Shown: positions 33,112 through 42,036 of the stretch, one piece after another
Layout: each line of letters opens with the position of its first letter
How positions within the stretch are numbered: position 1 is the first letter of the stretch
NCBI RefSeq assembly: GCF_013213975.1
Contig: NZ_JABSST010000015.1
Span: 1 to 44,697, forward strand
Reading direction: 5' to 3'
Source: Winogradskyella sp.
Lineage (GTDB): Bacteria; Bacteroidota; Bacteroidia; Flavobacteriales; Flavobacteriaceae
DNA length: 44,697 bases
Translations under genes and position numbers: made by a program
Notes under the pieces: model-generated
Seen by the model: only the letters and a program-made list of their open reading frames with translations
Databases searched by the model: none
What the model was told of the DNA's origin: nothing

Positions 33112-34665
33112 ATGCAAGTAGTTGCTAAGGATTTCGGAATAAAAGAGGCTTTAGAACAATTAGGAGTTAAAGACATAAACCAGGGAACTTCAACTGGGTT
33201 AACGGACTTTTCAAATGGTGAGCTCATTGAATCTTTTTCTCCTGTAGATGGTCAGTTAATTGCCAAGGTAAAATCTTCAACAAAAGAAGATTATGAAAAA
33301 GCTATGTCCTCAGCGACTGAAGCTTTTAAAACTTGGCGTATTATGCCCGCCCCGCAACGAGGTGAAATTGTTCGGCAATTCGGTGAAAAGCTCAGAGAAA
33401 AGAAAGAAGCTTTAGGTAAGTTAGTGTCCTATGAAATGGGGAAATCATATCAAGAAGGATTAGGTGAGGTACAAGAAATGATAGATATCTGTGATTTTGC
33501 TGTTGGATTATCGCGACAGTTACACGGCCTAACCATGCACTCAGAGCGACCAGGACATAGAATGTATGAGCAATATCATCCGTTAGGAGTTGTAGGAATT
33601 ATTTCGGCCTTTAACTTCCCAGTTGCGGTTTGGTCATGGAATACCGCATTAGCATGGATTTGTGGTGATACTTGCATATGGAAACCGTCTGAGAAAACAC
33701 CCGTTTGTGGTGTGGCTTGCCAGAATATTATTGCTGAAGTTCTAAAAGAAAACAATTTACCTGAAGGTATTTCTTGTTTAATTAACGGGGATTACAAAGT
33801 TGGTGAAATGATGACTAAAGATACCCGTGTGCCTTTAGTTTCTGCTACAGGTTCTACAAGAATGGGTAAAATAGTAGCGCAAGACGTGGCAGCCCGCTTA
33901 GGGAAGTCTTTACTAGAATTGGGAGGAAATAACGCTATTATTGTAACTCCAGATGCTGATATTAAAATGACAATTATTGGCGCTGTTTTTGGTGCTGTAG
34001 GTACTTGCGGTCAACGCTGTACGTCAACTCGCCGCTTAATTATCCATGATTCAATATATGACAAGGTAAAGGATGCTGTGGTAGATGCCTATAAGCAATT
34101 ACGAATAGGGAATCCTTTAGATGAAAACAACCATGTTGGTCCTTTAATTGATAAAGATGCAGTAAAAATGTATGAGAATGCATTAATTCAAGTTGTAGAA
34201 GAAGGCGGAAACGTTGTTGTTGAAGGCGGAGTGCTTTCAGGTGAAGGCTATGAGTCAGGTTGTTATGTAAAACCATCTATTGCAGAAGCAGAGAATTCAA
34301 TGAAAATTGTTCAGCACGAAACATTTGCACCAATATTATACTTATTGAAATATTCTGGTGATGTAAATAATGCTATAGATATGCAGAATGATGTAGCTCA
34401 AGGCTTGTCTTCAGCAATTATGACGAATAATCTTCGCGAAGCAGAACGTTTTTTATCTCATGCTGGTTCTGACTGTGGTATTGCCAATGTTAATATCGGA
34501 ACCTCAGGTGCAGAGATTGGCGGTGCTTTTGGCGGCGAGAAAGAAACTGGAGGTGGGCGAGAGTCTGGGTCCGATGCTTGGAAAATCTACATGCGTCGTC
34601 AAACAAATACGATTAATTATACAACTGAATTACCACTAGCACAAGGAATTAAGTTTGACTTATAG
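33112..34665 (+). CDS. Aldehyde dehydrogenase, ALDH7-like (alpha-aminoadipate semialdehyde type)
   Basis: 517 residues from ATG 33112. A longer frame from 33034 would start before the likely promoter and add a sequence atypical for the family. The catalytic Cys is C303 in GTCGQRCTSTRR, and the general-base Glu lies in LLELGGNNAIIV. The QRCTSTRR and LELGGNNA patterns are those of ALDH7 (antiquitin), the dehydrogenase of lysine breakdown that acts on alpha-aminoadipate semialdehyde / piperideine-6-carboxylate (amaB or pcd in bacteria). The substrate assignment is by similarity only. It is a stand-alone cytoplasmic NAD(P)-dependent enzyme with its own terminator. Confidence 0.93.
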   Translation: MQVVAKDFGIKEALEQLGVKDINQGTSTGLTDFSNGELIESFSPVDGQLIAKVKSSTKEDYEKAMSSATEAFKTWRIMPAPQRGEIVRQFGEKLREKKEALGKLVSYEMGKSYQEGLGEVQEMIDICDFAVGLSRQLHGLTMHSERPGHRMYEQYHPLGVVGIISAFNFPVAVWSWNTALAWICGDTCIWKPSEKTPVCGVACQNIIAEVLKENNLPEGISCLINGDYKVGEMMTKDTRVPLVSATGSTRMGKIVAQDVAARLGKSLLELGGNNAIIVTPDADIKMTIIGAVFGAVGTCGQRCTSTRRLIIHDSIYDKVKDAVVDAYKQLRIGNPLDENNHVGPLIDKDAVKMYENALIQVVEEGGNVVVEGGVLSGEGYESGCYVKPSIAEAENSMKIVQHETFAPILYLLKYSGDVNNAIDMQNDVAQGLSSAIMTNNLREAERFLSHAGSDCGIANVNIGTSGAEIGGAFGGEKETGGGRESGSDAWKIYMRRQTNTINYTTELPLAQGIKFDL

Positions 34666-34692
34666 ATAGTAGTTAAATATTCAAATATATTG

Positions 34693-34720
34693 AAGTCACA
34701 TTGTAAGATGTGACTTTTTT
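34693..34720 (+). terminator. Intrinsic terminator after the aldehyde dehydrogenase gene
   Basis: Perfect nine-base stem AAGTCACAT (34693-34701) and ATGTGACTT (34708-34716), six-base loop, then a T run to 34720. Confidence 0.9.
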
Positions 34721-34800
34721 GATTTTAGAGTTTCAGATTAATTGTAAAAGTTGTTAAAAATTTAATATATTAATAGTCAATAACTTAAAAACACTAACTA

Positions 34801-35727
34801 ATGAGTAAAAAAACATCTTACCTTTTAGGTATTTTACTTACTATCATTATTGGTACCTTAATGTATTGCTATTTATGTGATGGTTGTTATTGCTATCCGA
34901 GTAGTGAAACAGAAGCGGACATTACCAATACTGTTGAAGAACCTGAAGTTATTCCAGCAACCCGAAATGCATTTGCTATTTCTGATGCAGATGGAGACTT
35001 CAACATTAAAGTTAACGATAACTTTAATTTTAAAATATCGAACTTTTCAATTTTAGAACCTATTTCTAACGATGTGACTTCTGAAGTCACTAGATTGAAA
35101 GATTATCTTGTAACCAATCCTTTAAAACATATTGATATTACCGGATATTATCGTAGTGATGAAACCAATAATTCGGCCTATCCTAATTTAGGTTTGGCAA
35201 GGGCGAATGCGGTAAAAAAATATTTGACCGCTTATGGCATTCCTGCAAAACAGATTAATACATATGGTGAATTGGATGATGCTATGAATCCTGATGCTAC
35301 TAATACTTTATTTGGACCATTAAAATTCGGTATTATTACTTTGGAAGAAGATCACAAGGATGAAGCATTAGAAGCGGCATGCGATGCTATTAGAAAGACC
35401 CCTGTAGTACTATACTTTAATACAGGTCAAGCTCAAATCAATTTGACAAGCGAACAACGTCAGAAGATAGCAGATATCTCACGTTGCGTAGATAAATTAG
35501 GAATTAAAGTAAAGGTTGTTGGTCATACCGATAGTACAGGTAATGCTGAAAATAACGTCATACTTGGACAACAACGCGCAGATTTTGCTAAAAGCTACTT
35601 AGTTAGAAATGGAATTCTATTTGAGAATATTGATGCTACATCAAAAGGGCAAGCTGAGCCTATTGCAGACAATGCAACAGATGGTGGAAAAGCAAAAAAC
35701 AGACGAACTGTAATAACAATTAACTAA
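34801..35727 (+). CDS. Membrane-anchored OmpA-domain protein
   Basis: 308 residues. One N-terminal membrane helix (about 6-22) is followed by a cysteine-rich CYLCDGCYCYP turn. There are two OmpA-like regions: a degenerate one at about 90-185 (HIDITGYYR...LARANAVKKYLTAYGI) and a canonical one at about 199-308 (VLYFNTGQAQINLT...VVGHTDSTGNAENNVILGQQRADFAKSYL...KNRRTVITIN). The canonical domain keeps the Asp and Arg that bind meso-diaminopimelate, so it should hold peptidoglycan. Absence of a lipobox plus the anchor suggests inner-membrane attachment. It is 23 bases upstream of a helix-hairpin-helix protein gene, likely one operon. Confidence 0.9.
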   Translation: MSKKTSYLLGILLTIIIGTLMYCYLCDGCYCYPSSETEADITNTVEEPEVIPATRNAFAISDADGDFNIKVNDNFNFKISNFSILEPISNDVTSEVTRLKDYLVTNPLKHIDITGYYRSDETNNSAYPNLGLARANAVKKYLTAYGIPAKQINTYGELDDAMNPDATNTLFGPLKFGIITLEEDHKDEALEAACDAIRKTPVVLYFNTGQAQINLTSEQRQKIADISRCVDKLGIKVKVVGHTDSTGNAENNVILGQQRADFAKSYLVRNGILFENIDATSKGQAEPIADNATDGGKAKNRRTVITIN

Positions 35728-35750
35728 CAAATTTAAAATATTATATAATT

Positions 35751-36272
35751 ATGAACTGGTGTATATTAATCCCATTACTTGTAGGTCTAATAAGTGCATT
35801 ATTAGGTTATTTACTAGGACGTCTTTTTAGAGGCGGTAATGATGATAGTGATAGAATCGCAAAATTAGAAGCAGACCTAGAGGCCTGTAAAAATTCTAGA
35901 ACATCTTTAGAAGCAGATTTAAAGTCTGCAAATGCTGATTTAGCAGCGGCATTAGCTTCAGGTGCAAGTACAATACCATTTGACGCAATGGCAGCTAAAG
36001 CAGTTTTTGGAAAGAAAATAGAAGAAAATGATTTAACTATTGTTGAGGGTATTGGGCCTAAAATTCAAGAGTTATTTCACAAGCACGATATTATGACATG
36101 GAAAGCATTGTCTGAATGTTCTGTAAATAAATGTCAAAGTGTTTTAGATAGCGGAGGTGACCGTTTTAAAATTCATAGTCCCGGTTCATGGCCAGAACAA
36201 GCTAAAATGGCTTATGAAGGGCGTTGGTCTGATTTATTAAAATGGCAAGATGAACTCGATGGTGGAAAATAA
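35751..36272 (+). CDS. Membrane-anchored coiled-coil protein with helix-hairpin-helix domain
   Basis: 173 residues. One membrane helix at 3-23 (ILIPLLVGLISALLGYLLG) is followed by a coiled-coil linker (about 34-68, KLEADLEACKNSRTSLEADL). The C-terminal domain at about 98-170 contains a helix-hairpin-helix signature, IVEGIGPKIQELFHKHDI, of the kind seen at the C-terminus of several Bacteroidota proteins. The motif resembles DNA-binding HhH units, but in membrane proteins it may mediate protein contacts. It is expressed with the OmpA gene upstream and ends in a strong hairpin terminator. Function unknown. Confidence 0.85.
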   Translation: MNWCILIPLLVGLISALLGYLLGRLFRGGNDDSDRIAKLEADLEACKNSRTSLEADLKSANADLAAALASGASTIPFDAMAAKAVFGKKIEENDLTIVEGIGPKIQELFHKHDIMTWKALSECSVNKCQSVLDSGGDRFKIHSPGSWPEQAKMAYEGRWSDLLKWQDELDGGK

Positions 36273-36281
36273 GTAAAATTC

Positions 36282-36316
36282 AAAAACCGTTTCTAAATAA
36301 GAAACGGTTTTTTTTT
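36282..36316 (+). terminator. Intrinsic terminator after the OmpA/helix-hairpin-helix pair
   Basis: Perfect stem with arms AAAAACCGTTTCT (36282-36294) and AGAAACGGTTTTT (36300-36312), five-base loop, T run to 36316. Confidence 0.92.
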
Positions 36317-36355
36317 AATCACAGAGATTAAACCATTCTTAATAGATTGAGTCTA

Positions 36356-37732
36356 ATGAGCATGACCTATAAAGAAATACAGCATTTATATTGGAGGGCA
36401 GGCTATGGTCTAAAGCCAAGGGAATTGCAGTATCTATCTACGTTGAGTAAAGCAGTAATAGTTGATGATTTATTCAAAAAGTCTAAAACTATAGTTCCCT
36501 TAGAGAAAGATTTGTCATTTATAAAAGATTTTCCTCAAGATAAATTAAAAGTTAATAAAGAATTACGTCGCAAGTTTAACAGACGAAATTTTGAGGAGAC
36601 TAAAATTTTAAACATAATCTGGTTAAAGCGATTAGAAACTACACCAAGGGTGCTTAGAGAACGTATGACTTTGTTTTGGGCCAACCACTTTGTTTGCAGA
36701 GATATGACTACGAGCCATATTCTGCAGTTTAATACAACGTTGAGGACACATGCATTAGGAAATTTCAAAGACTTTCTAAAGGCCATTTCCAAAGAGGCCT
36801 CAATGATTAAGTACCTTAATTTAAGACAGAATAGAAAAAGTAGTCCAAATGAAAATTTTGCGAGGGAACTCTTAGAGTTATTTACACTTGGCGAAGGGCA
36901 TTATTCAGAGAAAGATATTAAGGAATGTGCAAGGGCTTTCACAGGTTATAATTATGAATTCGATGGCACATTTAGATTGGTTAAAAGACAGCATGACTTT
37001 GGACAAAAACAAGTCTTTGGACGACAAGGAGATTTTAATGGTGATGACATTATCGACATTATTTTGGAGAATCGGCAATGTGCAGTTCATATCTGCGAAA
37101 AAATATATAGCTATTTCGTAAACACTAATTTAAATGACGATCATATTGAGAAAATGGTTAAAGTTTTTTATAGTAATTACGATATTGAAAAACTGATGCG
37201 TTTTGTGTTTTCTTCGTCATGGTTTTACAATAGTGAGAACATTGGCACCAAAATTAAATCACCAATAGATTTAATTGTGGGAATACAGAGAATGGTACCA
37301 GTTCACTTTACAGAAAAGCGAGAGCTTTTTAAACTGCAGACCTTGTTGGATCAGTTTTTATTAGATCCGCCAAATGTGGCTGGATGGAAAGGTGGTAAAT
37401 CTTGGATTACAACAAATAGTCTTTTATTAAGAATCAAGTTGCCATCGATGATTTTGGAAAAAGAAAGTTATTCCTTTCAGACAAGAGGTGAAGAAAGAAA
37501 CTCGAGAATAGTTTCTGTTAAGAATAAATACCAAGAAAAATTAACGGTTGACGTGGATTGGAAAGCATATAGACGTAGTGTTAAGAAAATTTCATTAGAG
37601 TTACTAAGAGAATCTTTGATTCTGAGTGATATTAATAAAGGTACTCAGTATTATGTGAATAAGATGGGTCTAAAGCCAAGTAGAAAGAATCTGGTAAAAC
37701 TTATGTCATTGCCGGAGTATCAGTTGTGCTAA
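36356..37732 (+). CDS. DUF1800 domain protein
   Basis: About 458 residues. I use ATG 36356; a TTG at 36347 is also in frame, and ATG 36362 is possible. The family shows as HLYWRAGYGLKPRE at the N-terminus, RMTLFWANHFVCRD, NLRQNRKSSPNENFARELLELFTLGEGHYSE and FLLDPPNVAGWKGGKSWI. No signal peptide is visible, unlike many DUF1800 proteins. DUF1800 and DUF1501 genes are a widespread conserved pair and the next gene is DUF1501, 24 bases downstream. Function of the pair is unknown; it is often linked to exported proteins and lignocellulose or surface-related loci. Confidence 0.9.
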   Translation: MSMTYKEIQHLYWRAGYGLKPRELQYLSTLSKAVIVDDLFKKSKTIVPLEKDLSFIKDFPQDKLKVNKELRRKFNRRNFEETKILNIIWLKRLETTPRVLRERMTLFWANHFVCRDMTTSHILQFNTTLRTHALGNFKDFLKAISKEASMIKYLNLRQNRKSSPNENFARELLELFTLGEGHYSEKDIKECARAFTGYNYEFDGTFRLVKRQHDFGQKQVFGRQGDFNGDDIIDIILENRQCAVHICEKIYSYFVNTNLNDDHIEKMVKVFYSNYDIEKLMRFVFSSSWFYNSENIGTKIKSPIDLIVGIQRMVPVHFTEKRELFKLQTLLDQFLLDPPNVAGWKGGKSWITTNSLLLRIKLPSMILEKESYSFQTRGEERNSRIVSVKNKYQEKLTVDVDWKAYRRSVKKISLELLRESLILSDINKGTQYYVNKMGLKPSRKNLVKLMSLPEYQLC

Positions 37733-37756
37733 GAAACAGGAGATTAAATTATTACA

Positions 37757-38947
37757 ATGAAGAGACGTCATTTCATAAAAAATACATCATTAGCCACTGG
37801 GATGGCCTTGGTCCCAAACTTTCTTAAGGCCTTTGACGACTTAATGCCTGAAATATTGAGCCATAGGAATTTAGTGGTTATTCATCTCGAAGGTGGTAAT
37901 GACGGGCTAAATACAATAGTTCCTTTTAATAATGATATTTACTTTAATTCGCGTCCGAAGATTGCTATAAAAAAGCAAAACACCATTAGATTAAATGATG
38001 ATTTAGGATTCCATAAAAGTTTAGCACCACTAAAACGTCTTTTCGATTCAGGTCATTTAAGTATTATAAACAATGTAGGCTATCCTAATCCAAGTCGATC
38101 ACATTTTGTGTCTTCGGACATTTGGCAAACAGCAAGCAGTCATGAAAGCATTCAGACGTCTGGGTGGATTGGTCGTTACCTTGATAAATATGGAAAGATG
38201 CCATACGATGCCATACAGATAGATGATGATTTGTCCTTAGCGCTTCGTGGTGTTCATCGCAACGGTATTGCTACGCGAAATGCAAAACAACTATACCGTT
38301 CTTTACAAGAATCTAATTTTAATGAGATATTATCTTATTATGAGAAAGAGCATCATGCCGAACACAATTTAGGATACTTATATCAAACAATGATTGACTC
38401 TAAATCGTCGGCGAGGTATCTATATGAGACGGTACATGATTCAAAGTTGTCCGATAAATATCCAAAATCAGGTTTATCTGGTCAACTAAAAGTTATAGGT
38501 CAGTTTATTAATTCTGGTTTAGATACGCACATATATTATGCCAAGTTAAAAGGGTTTGACACTCATGCCTCTCAATTAGGTAAACAAGACAAGTTGTTAA
38601 AAGTCTATGCAGAAGCTATTGATGTATTCGTAAAAGACTTAAAGAAAACTAATCGATTTAAGGATACTTTAATTTTAACGTTTTCAGAATTTGGTAGACG
38701 CGTTAAGCAGAACTTTAGTAATGGAACAGATCATGGTGCAGCAAATAATGTTTTTGTTATTGGCGAAACTTTAAAAAAATCTGGCTTATACAATGATTTA
38801 GCCACACTCCAAGACTTAGATGCTAATGGTGATATAAAATATGAAGTAGATTTTAGGTCTATATATCAAACGATTCTCACAAACTGGCTACAAGTATCAG
38901 CTGAGGGTATTGTTAATTCGAGCCAGAAAAATTTAGGATTTATATAA
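37757..38947 (+). CDS. DUF1501 domain protein, Tat-exported
   Basis: 396 residues. MKRRHFIKNTSLATGMAL is a twin-arginine signal (RRHFIK). The sulfatase-like alpha/beta fold shows as NLVVIHLEGGNDGLNTIVP, RSHFVSSDIWQTASS, LKGFDTHASQLGKQDKLL and LTFSEFGRRVKQN...GTDHGAANNVF. The Asp/His-rich segments suggest a metal-dependent hydrolase, though activity has not been defined. The Tat signal points to folding in the cytoplasm with a cofactor before export. Transcribed with the DUF1800 gene. Confidence 0.92.
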   Translation: MKRRHFIKNTSLATGMALVPNFLKAFDDLMPEILSHRNLVVIHLEGGNDGLNTIVPFNNDIYFNSRPKIAIKKQNTIRLNDDLGFHKSLAPLKRLFDSGHLSIINNVGYPNPSRSHFVSSDIWQTASSHESIQTSGWIGRYLDKYGKMPYDAIQIDDDLSLALRGVHRNGIATRNAKQLYRSLQESNFNEILSYYEKEHHAEHNLGYLYQTMIDSKSSARYLYETVHDSKLSDKYPKSGLSGQLKVIGQFINSGLDTHIYYAKLKGFDTHASQLGKQDKLLKVYAEAIDVFVKDLKKTNRFKDTLILTFSEFGRRVKQNFSNGTDHGAANNVFVIGETLKKSGLYNDLATLQDLDANGDIKYEVDFRSIYQTILTNWLQVSAEGIVNSSQKNLGFI

Positions 38948-38990
38948 AAAAACCTTGTTCAGAACTGGTTTTATTAGTCAAAACAAGGTT
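38943..38990 (-). terminator. Probable minus-strand terminator facing the DUF1501 gene
   Basis: AACCTTGTT (38951-38959) pairs with AACAAGGTT (38982-38990) across a 22-base loop. Read on the minus strand it is followed by seven T, so it fits transcription coming from the AlbA_2 gene at 39143. The plus strand has no T run after the hairpin. The 195-base gap 38948-39142 otherwise holds nothing I can name. Confidence 0.5.
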
Positions 38991-39142
38991 GTGTAATTGT
39001 TTAATAGCAAATCAAAGATGCGAGATATTCTTTTCGATTCTGGAATTTTTTGATGAATGGTAGTAAAAAATGTATAATCTGTACCTTTTTAAAATTTAGT
39101 CCGATGAGTTGCAAATAATTTGGCTAAAATCATCGTTTTAAC

Positions 39143-40276
39143 TTAGTTGTATTTGACTTTTCTTAAGATTCTCATGGTTTCTTTATAGGATTTATATAAC
39201 TCGGAATTATATTTTTTAATGTAAAGTTTAGAATATTCTAGTTTAGGTAAGGCTTCTTCAAAGCCGTTAAGGTAGCAGATCAGGTAACTGGCTGCTAAAC
39301 TTTCTAGATCTTTAATTTCTCGATTTGCCAAAGTGATGCCTTTTTCTAGTTTTTCTAAAATGGCATTATTGGTATTATATATGTGATGTAGGACTTTTTT
39401 ATCAAATTGCGGAGGTTCAAAAATTAAGTCAACATGTATAGAATAGCTGGCATTATTATCAAAGCTAATAATTTTTTCTTCGAGCTTATAATACCTGTAA
39501 GATTGTTGCAGACCTAAACGAACATATTCTATTATTCTAAAAGAATCGTCATTATAAAAAATAGCAACCTCATCTAATGCAGAGTAAAATAATCGTACTT
39601 GTTCGTTTATTAATTCAATATCTACTCTTGAGTAAAATACTTCGTCCTTAACATTCTTTTTCTGTCCAGACCAGCATAGGACAAAGTACTCTTTAAAAAC
39701 TTTATATTTTGGATCAAAGTCCTGTCTTTTATTTAGGAAATCAAATACCCCGTCAAGTGTCAGTTGAATGTTGCTTTGAGCATGATTCTCTATTGCAGAG
39801 ACAATTTTAGAGTTAACATCTTTAATTTTTATATCAAAGACTTTAGGCATGCTCATACTGCCATCTCTAAAGAAAACGGATCCTCCGTAATATTTCCAAA
39901 TATTTTTTCGTAATGCTGTAATTTCTTCGTTGGGTCTAATAGTAACCAGTCCAACCACCTTATCATCTGGTAAATGTGGGAAAGGAATATTTTCGTATTG
40001 AACAATGGGTGGATTGGTCAGATAAGCATTGATAAGATTTTGAATCTTGCTATCATCAAAAAAATCGACTCCTGTGATTTTATTATCTTCATCATCAACA
40101 CCAATAACGATGTAAGAGTTATTTTTTGGATTACTGTTTGATAGTGCACAAATATGCTTTAAAAACTTGGCCTTACCTTCCTTATAACTAATATCGACTT
40201 TACGTTTCTTATCATAAAAACTATTCTCATCATTATGAGCCAGAAGATTTTTAATAAGTAAACGTTTATTAATCAT
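39143..40276 (-). CDS. AlbA_2 (Schlafen-type) domain protein
   Basis: 377 residues. Residues about 14-120 match the AlbA_2 / Schlafen-core domain (DISYKEGKAKFLKHICALSNSNPKNNSYIVIGVDDEDNKITGVDFFDDSKIQ and VGLVTIRPNEE). Automatic annotation calls such proteins ATP-binding, but I see no Walker motifs. The C-terminal 200 residues are not recognised. Schlafen-like proteins act on nucleic acids in some systems, including tRNA cleavage, but no catalytic residue can be assigned. Third gene in a probable minus-strand operon with the reductase and dehydrogenase genes (gaps of 24 and 10 bases). Confidence 0.82.
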   Translation of the reverse strand: MINKRLLIKNLLAHNDENSFYDKKRKVDISYKEGKAKFLKHICALSNSNPKNNSYIVIGVDDEDNKITGVDFFDDSKIQNLINAYLTNPPIVQYENIPFPHLPDDKVVGLVTIRPNEEITALRKNIWKYYGGSVFFRDGSMSMPKVFDIKIKDVNSKIVSAIENHAQSNIQLTLDGVFDFLNKRQDFDPKYKVFKEYFVLCWSGQKKNVKDEVFYSRVDIELINEQVRLFYSALDEVAIFYNDDSFRIIEYVRLGLQQSYRYYKLEEKIISFDNNASYSIHVDLIFEPPQFDKKVLHHIYNTNNAILEKLEKGITLANREIKDLESLAASYLICYLNGFEEALPKLEYSKLYIKKYNSELYKSYKETMRILRKVKYN

Positions 40277-40300
40277 ACATTTTTTACTCTACCTTCAATA

Positions 40301-41059
40301 CTATTGGGAATCGGTTTTATTGACTATGGTTGAATTGGCTTGTGCAGTGCAGAACATAAGTACATCTGCAATATTAACGTGAGCAGGTCGTGACACCGCA
40401 AAATAAATAACGTCAGCCACATCTTTTGCTTGCAATGCTTTATAGCCTTTATACACACTGTCTGCTTGCTCACCGCCTTTGAAACGTACTCGAGAAAATT
40501 CGGTTTCTACGAGACCAGGATTGATCGCTGTAACTTTTATTCCGAATGGATTGAGATCAATACGCATGCCTTCTGTAATTGCTAAAACGGCATGTTTGCT
40601 GGCGCAATACACATTTCCTTTAGGGTATACTTCTTTACCAGCAGAAGAGCCAATATTAATTATATGACCAAACTTTCGATTAGTCATTCCTGGAATTATA
40701 GCCTTACTAACATAAAGTAAACCTTTTACATTGATGTCCATCATGGCATCCCAATCGTCAAGACTTCCACTTTGTATAGGATCTAAACCATGAGCATTTC
40801 CCGCATTATTGATAAGAATATCAATATCCTGAAACTGCTTGGGTAATGAGCTAATCGCCTCTAAAGTTTTAGTCTTGTCTCGTACATCGAAATTAAGTGT
40901 ACAAACATCCGTTTGTTTAGAAAGTGCACGTTCTATACTTTCAAGTCGTTCTTGTCTCCTACCACATAAAACTAGCCGGATGCCGTGTTTTGCAAATTCT
41001 TCTGCTGTAGCCTTACCAATGCCACTTGTTGCTCCTGTAATTAGTGCTATTTTAGCCAT
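40301..41059 (-). CDS. SDR family NAD(P)-dependent oxidoreductase
   Basis: 252 residues, classical short-chain dehydrogenase. The nucleotide site is TGATSGIG (8-15), then NNAG (84-87), catalytic Ser at 138/139, and Y151-x-x-x-K155 (YCASK). It is close to YdfG-type 3-hydroxy acid dehydrogenases (serine / allo-threonine / malonic semialdehyde), consistent with the NADP-type GRRQERL segment after strand 2. The exact substrate is not determined. It is between an aldo/keto reductase gene (10-base gap) and the AlbA_2 gene (24-base gap). Confidence 0.92.
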   Translation of the reverse strand: MAKIALITGATSGIGKATAEEFAKHGIRLVLCGRRQERLESIERALSKQTDVCTLNFDVRDKTKTLEAISSLPKQFQDIDILINNAGNAHGLDPIQSGSLDDWDAMMDINVKGLLYVSKAIIPGMTNRKFGHIINIGSSAGKEVYPKGNVYCASKHAVLAITEGMRIDLNPFGIKVTAINPGLVETEFSRVRFKGGEQADSVYKGYKALQAKDVADVIYFAVSRPAHVNIADVLMFCTAQANSTIVNKTDSQ

Positions 41060-41069
41060 ATTTTCAATT

Positions 41070-41933
41070 TTATGGGACCTTATGGCCTTGACTTGCTACT
41101 AAAATTAAAAACCAATCTTCCAATTCTAAATCTATTTCAGCAGCCTGAATAGCATTGCTTAGTCTTGTTTTATTGGTTGTACCAACAACAGGATGTATGT
41201 TAGATGGATGTTTCAAAATCCAAGCTAGTAATAGTTGATCTTCGGTAGCATTATACTTATCCATAAGCTCACCCAGTTGTTTATGAATGCGTCTGGTTTG
41301 TTCGGTATTTTCTCTAAAGACAGTACCTAGTGGTGACCAAGACATTGGTTTTATACCGCATGTTTGCATGTAATCTAAAGTGCCATCATGCATTGCGGAA
41401 TGCTGGGTCAATGAAAATTCTATCTGATTGACATCAATGTCCATGCGTAAGCCGATCATTTCCATTTGAGCAGGTGTAAAATTAGAGACTCCAAAATCTC
41501 TAATTTTTCCTTGCTTTTTAAGTATGGTAATGGCTTCAGCAATTTCTTCGGCAATCATTAAAGGACTTGGTCTGTGAAGCAATAAAAGATCTAAATATTC
41601 AGTTTGTAAGTTCTTCAAGGATTCTTCAACAGACCAGATAATATAGTCTTTACTGTAATTGTAATGCTTCACTTTATTGTTGCGATTGTCGCACATATAC
41701 TGAATACCACATTTGGATATCAACTGAATATCTTCGCGCTTTATTCCAGACTCAATAAAGGCCTTTCCAAAGTCGGCCTCGGTTGTGTAAGCTCCATAAA
41801 TATCGGCATGGTCGAAGGTGGTTATTTTATGATCCAAGCAATGTTGCATCAATTCTGTCATATCGTGTTTTGAAAGTTGTTTGCCCCAACCTCCCCAGGT
41901 CATCGTACCTGCAATTAATCGAGAGTATCTCAC
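41070..41933 (-). CDS. Aldo/keto reductase, YdhF-like
   Basis: 287 residues from a GTG start (41931-41933); an in-frame stop lies five codons upstream, so no earlier start is possible, and the next ATG would remove the first beta strand. The catalytic tetrad is D41-Y46 (FDHADIYG), K74 (ISKCG) and H120 (LLLLHRPSP). NADPH-dependent carbonyl reductase in the cytoplasm, substrate unknown. Head gene of the reductase/dehydrogenase/AlbA_2 operon. The 103 bases upstream contain no recognisable gene or clean promoter. Confidence 0.9.
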   Translation of the reverse strand: MRYSRLIAGTMTWGGWGKQLSKHDMTELMQHCLDHKITTFDHADIYGAYTTEADFGKAFIESGIKREDIQLISKCGIQYMCDNRNNKVKHYNYSKDYIIWSVEESLKNLQTEYLDLLLLHRPSPLMIAEEIAEAITILKKQGKIRDFGVSNFTPAQMEMIGLRMDIDVNQIEFSLTQHSAMHDGTLDYMQTCGIKPMSWSPLGTVFRENTEQTRRIHKQLGELMDKYNATEDQLLLAWILKHPSNIHPVVGTTNKTRLSNAIQAAEIDLELEDWFLILVASQGHKVP

Positions 41934-42036
41934 TTTTTTCTGTTTCTACGGATTTTTATGCATTATGTGTATAAAAATACTCAAAACATTAGGATTGCGG
42001 TATCCTTGTTATGTAATTATTACACAAGCCCAAATC

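Noticed and set aside
36409-37680. 14-base direct repeat GGTCTAAAGCCAAG in the DUF1800 gene (starts near 36407 and 37667)
   Set aside because: Both copies code for similar short peptides inside one intact gene; no mobile-element structure around them, most likely chance.
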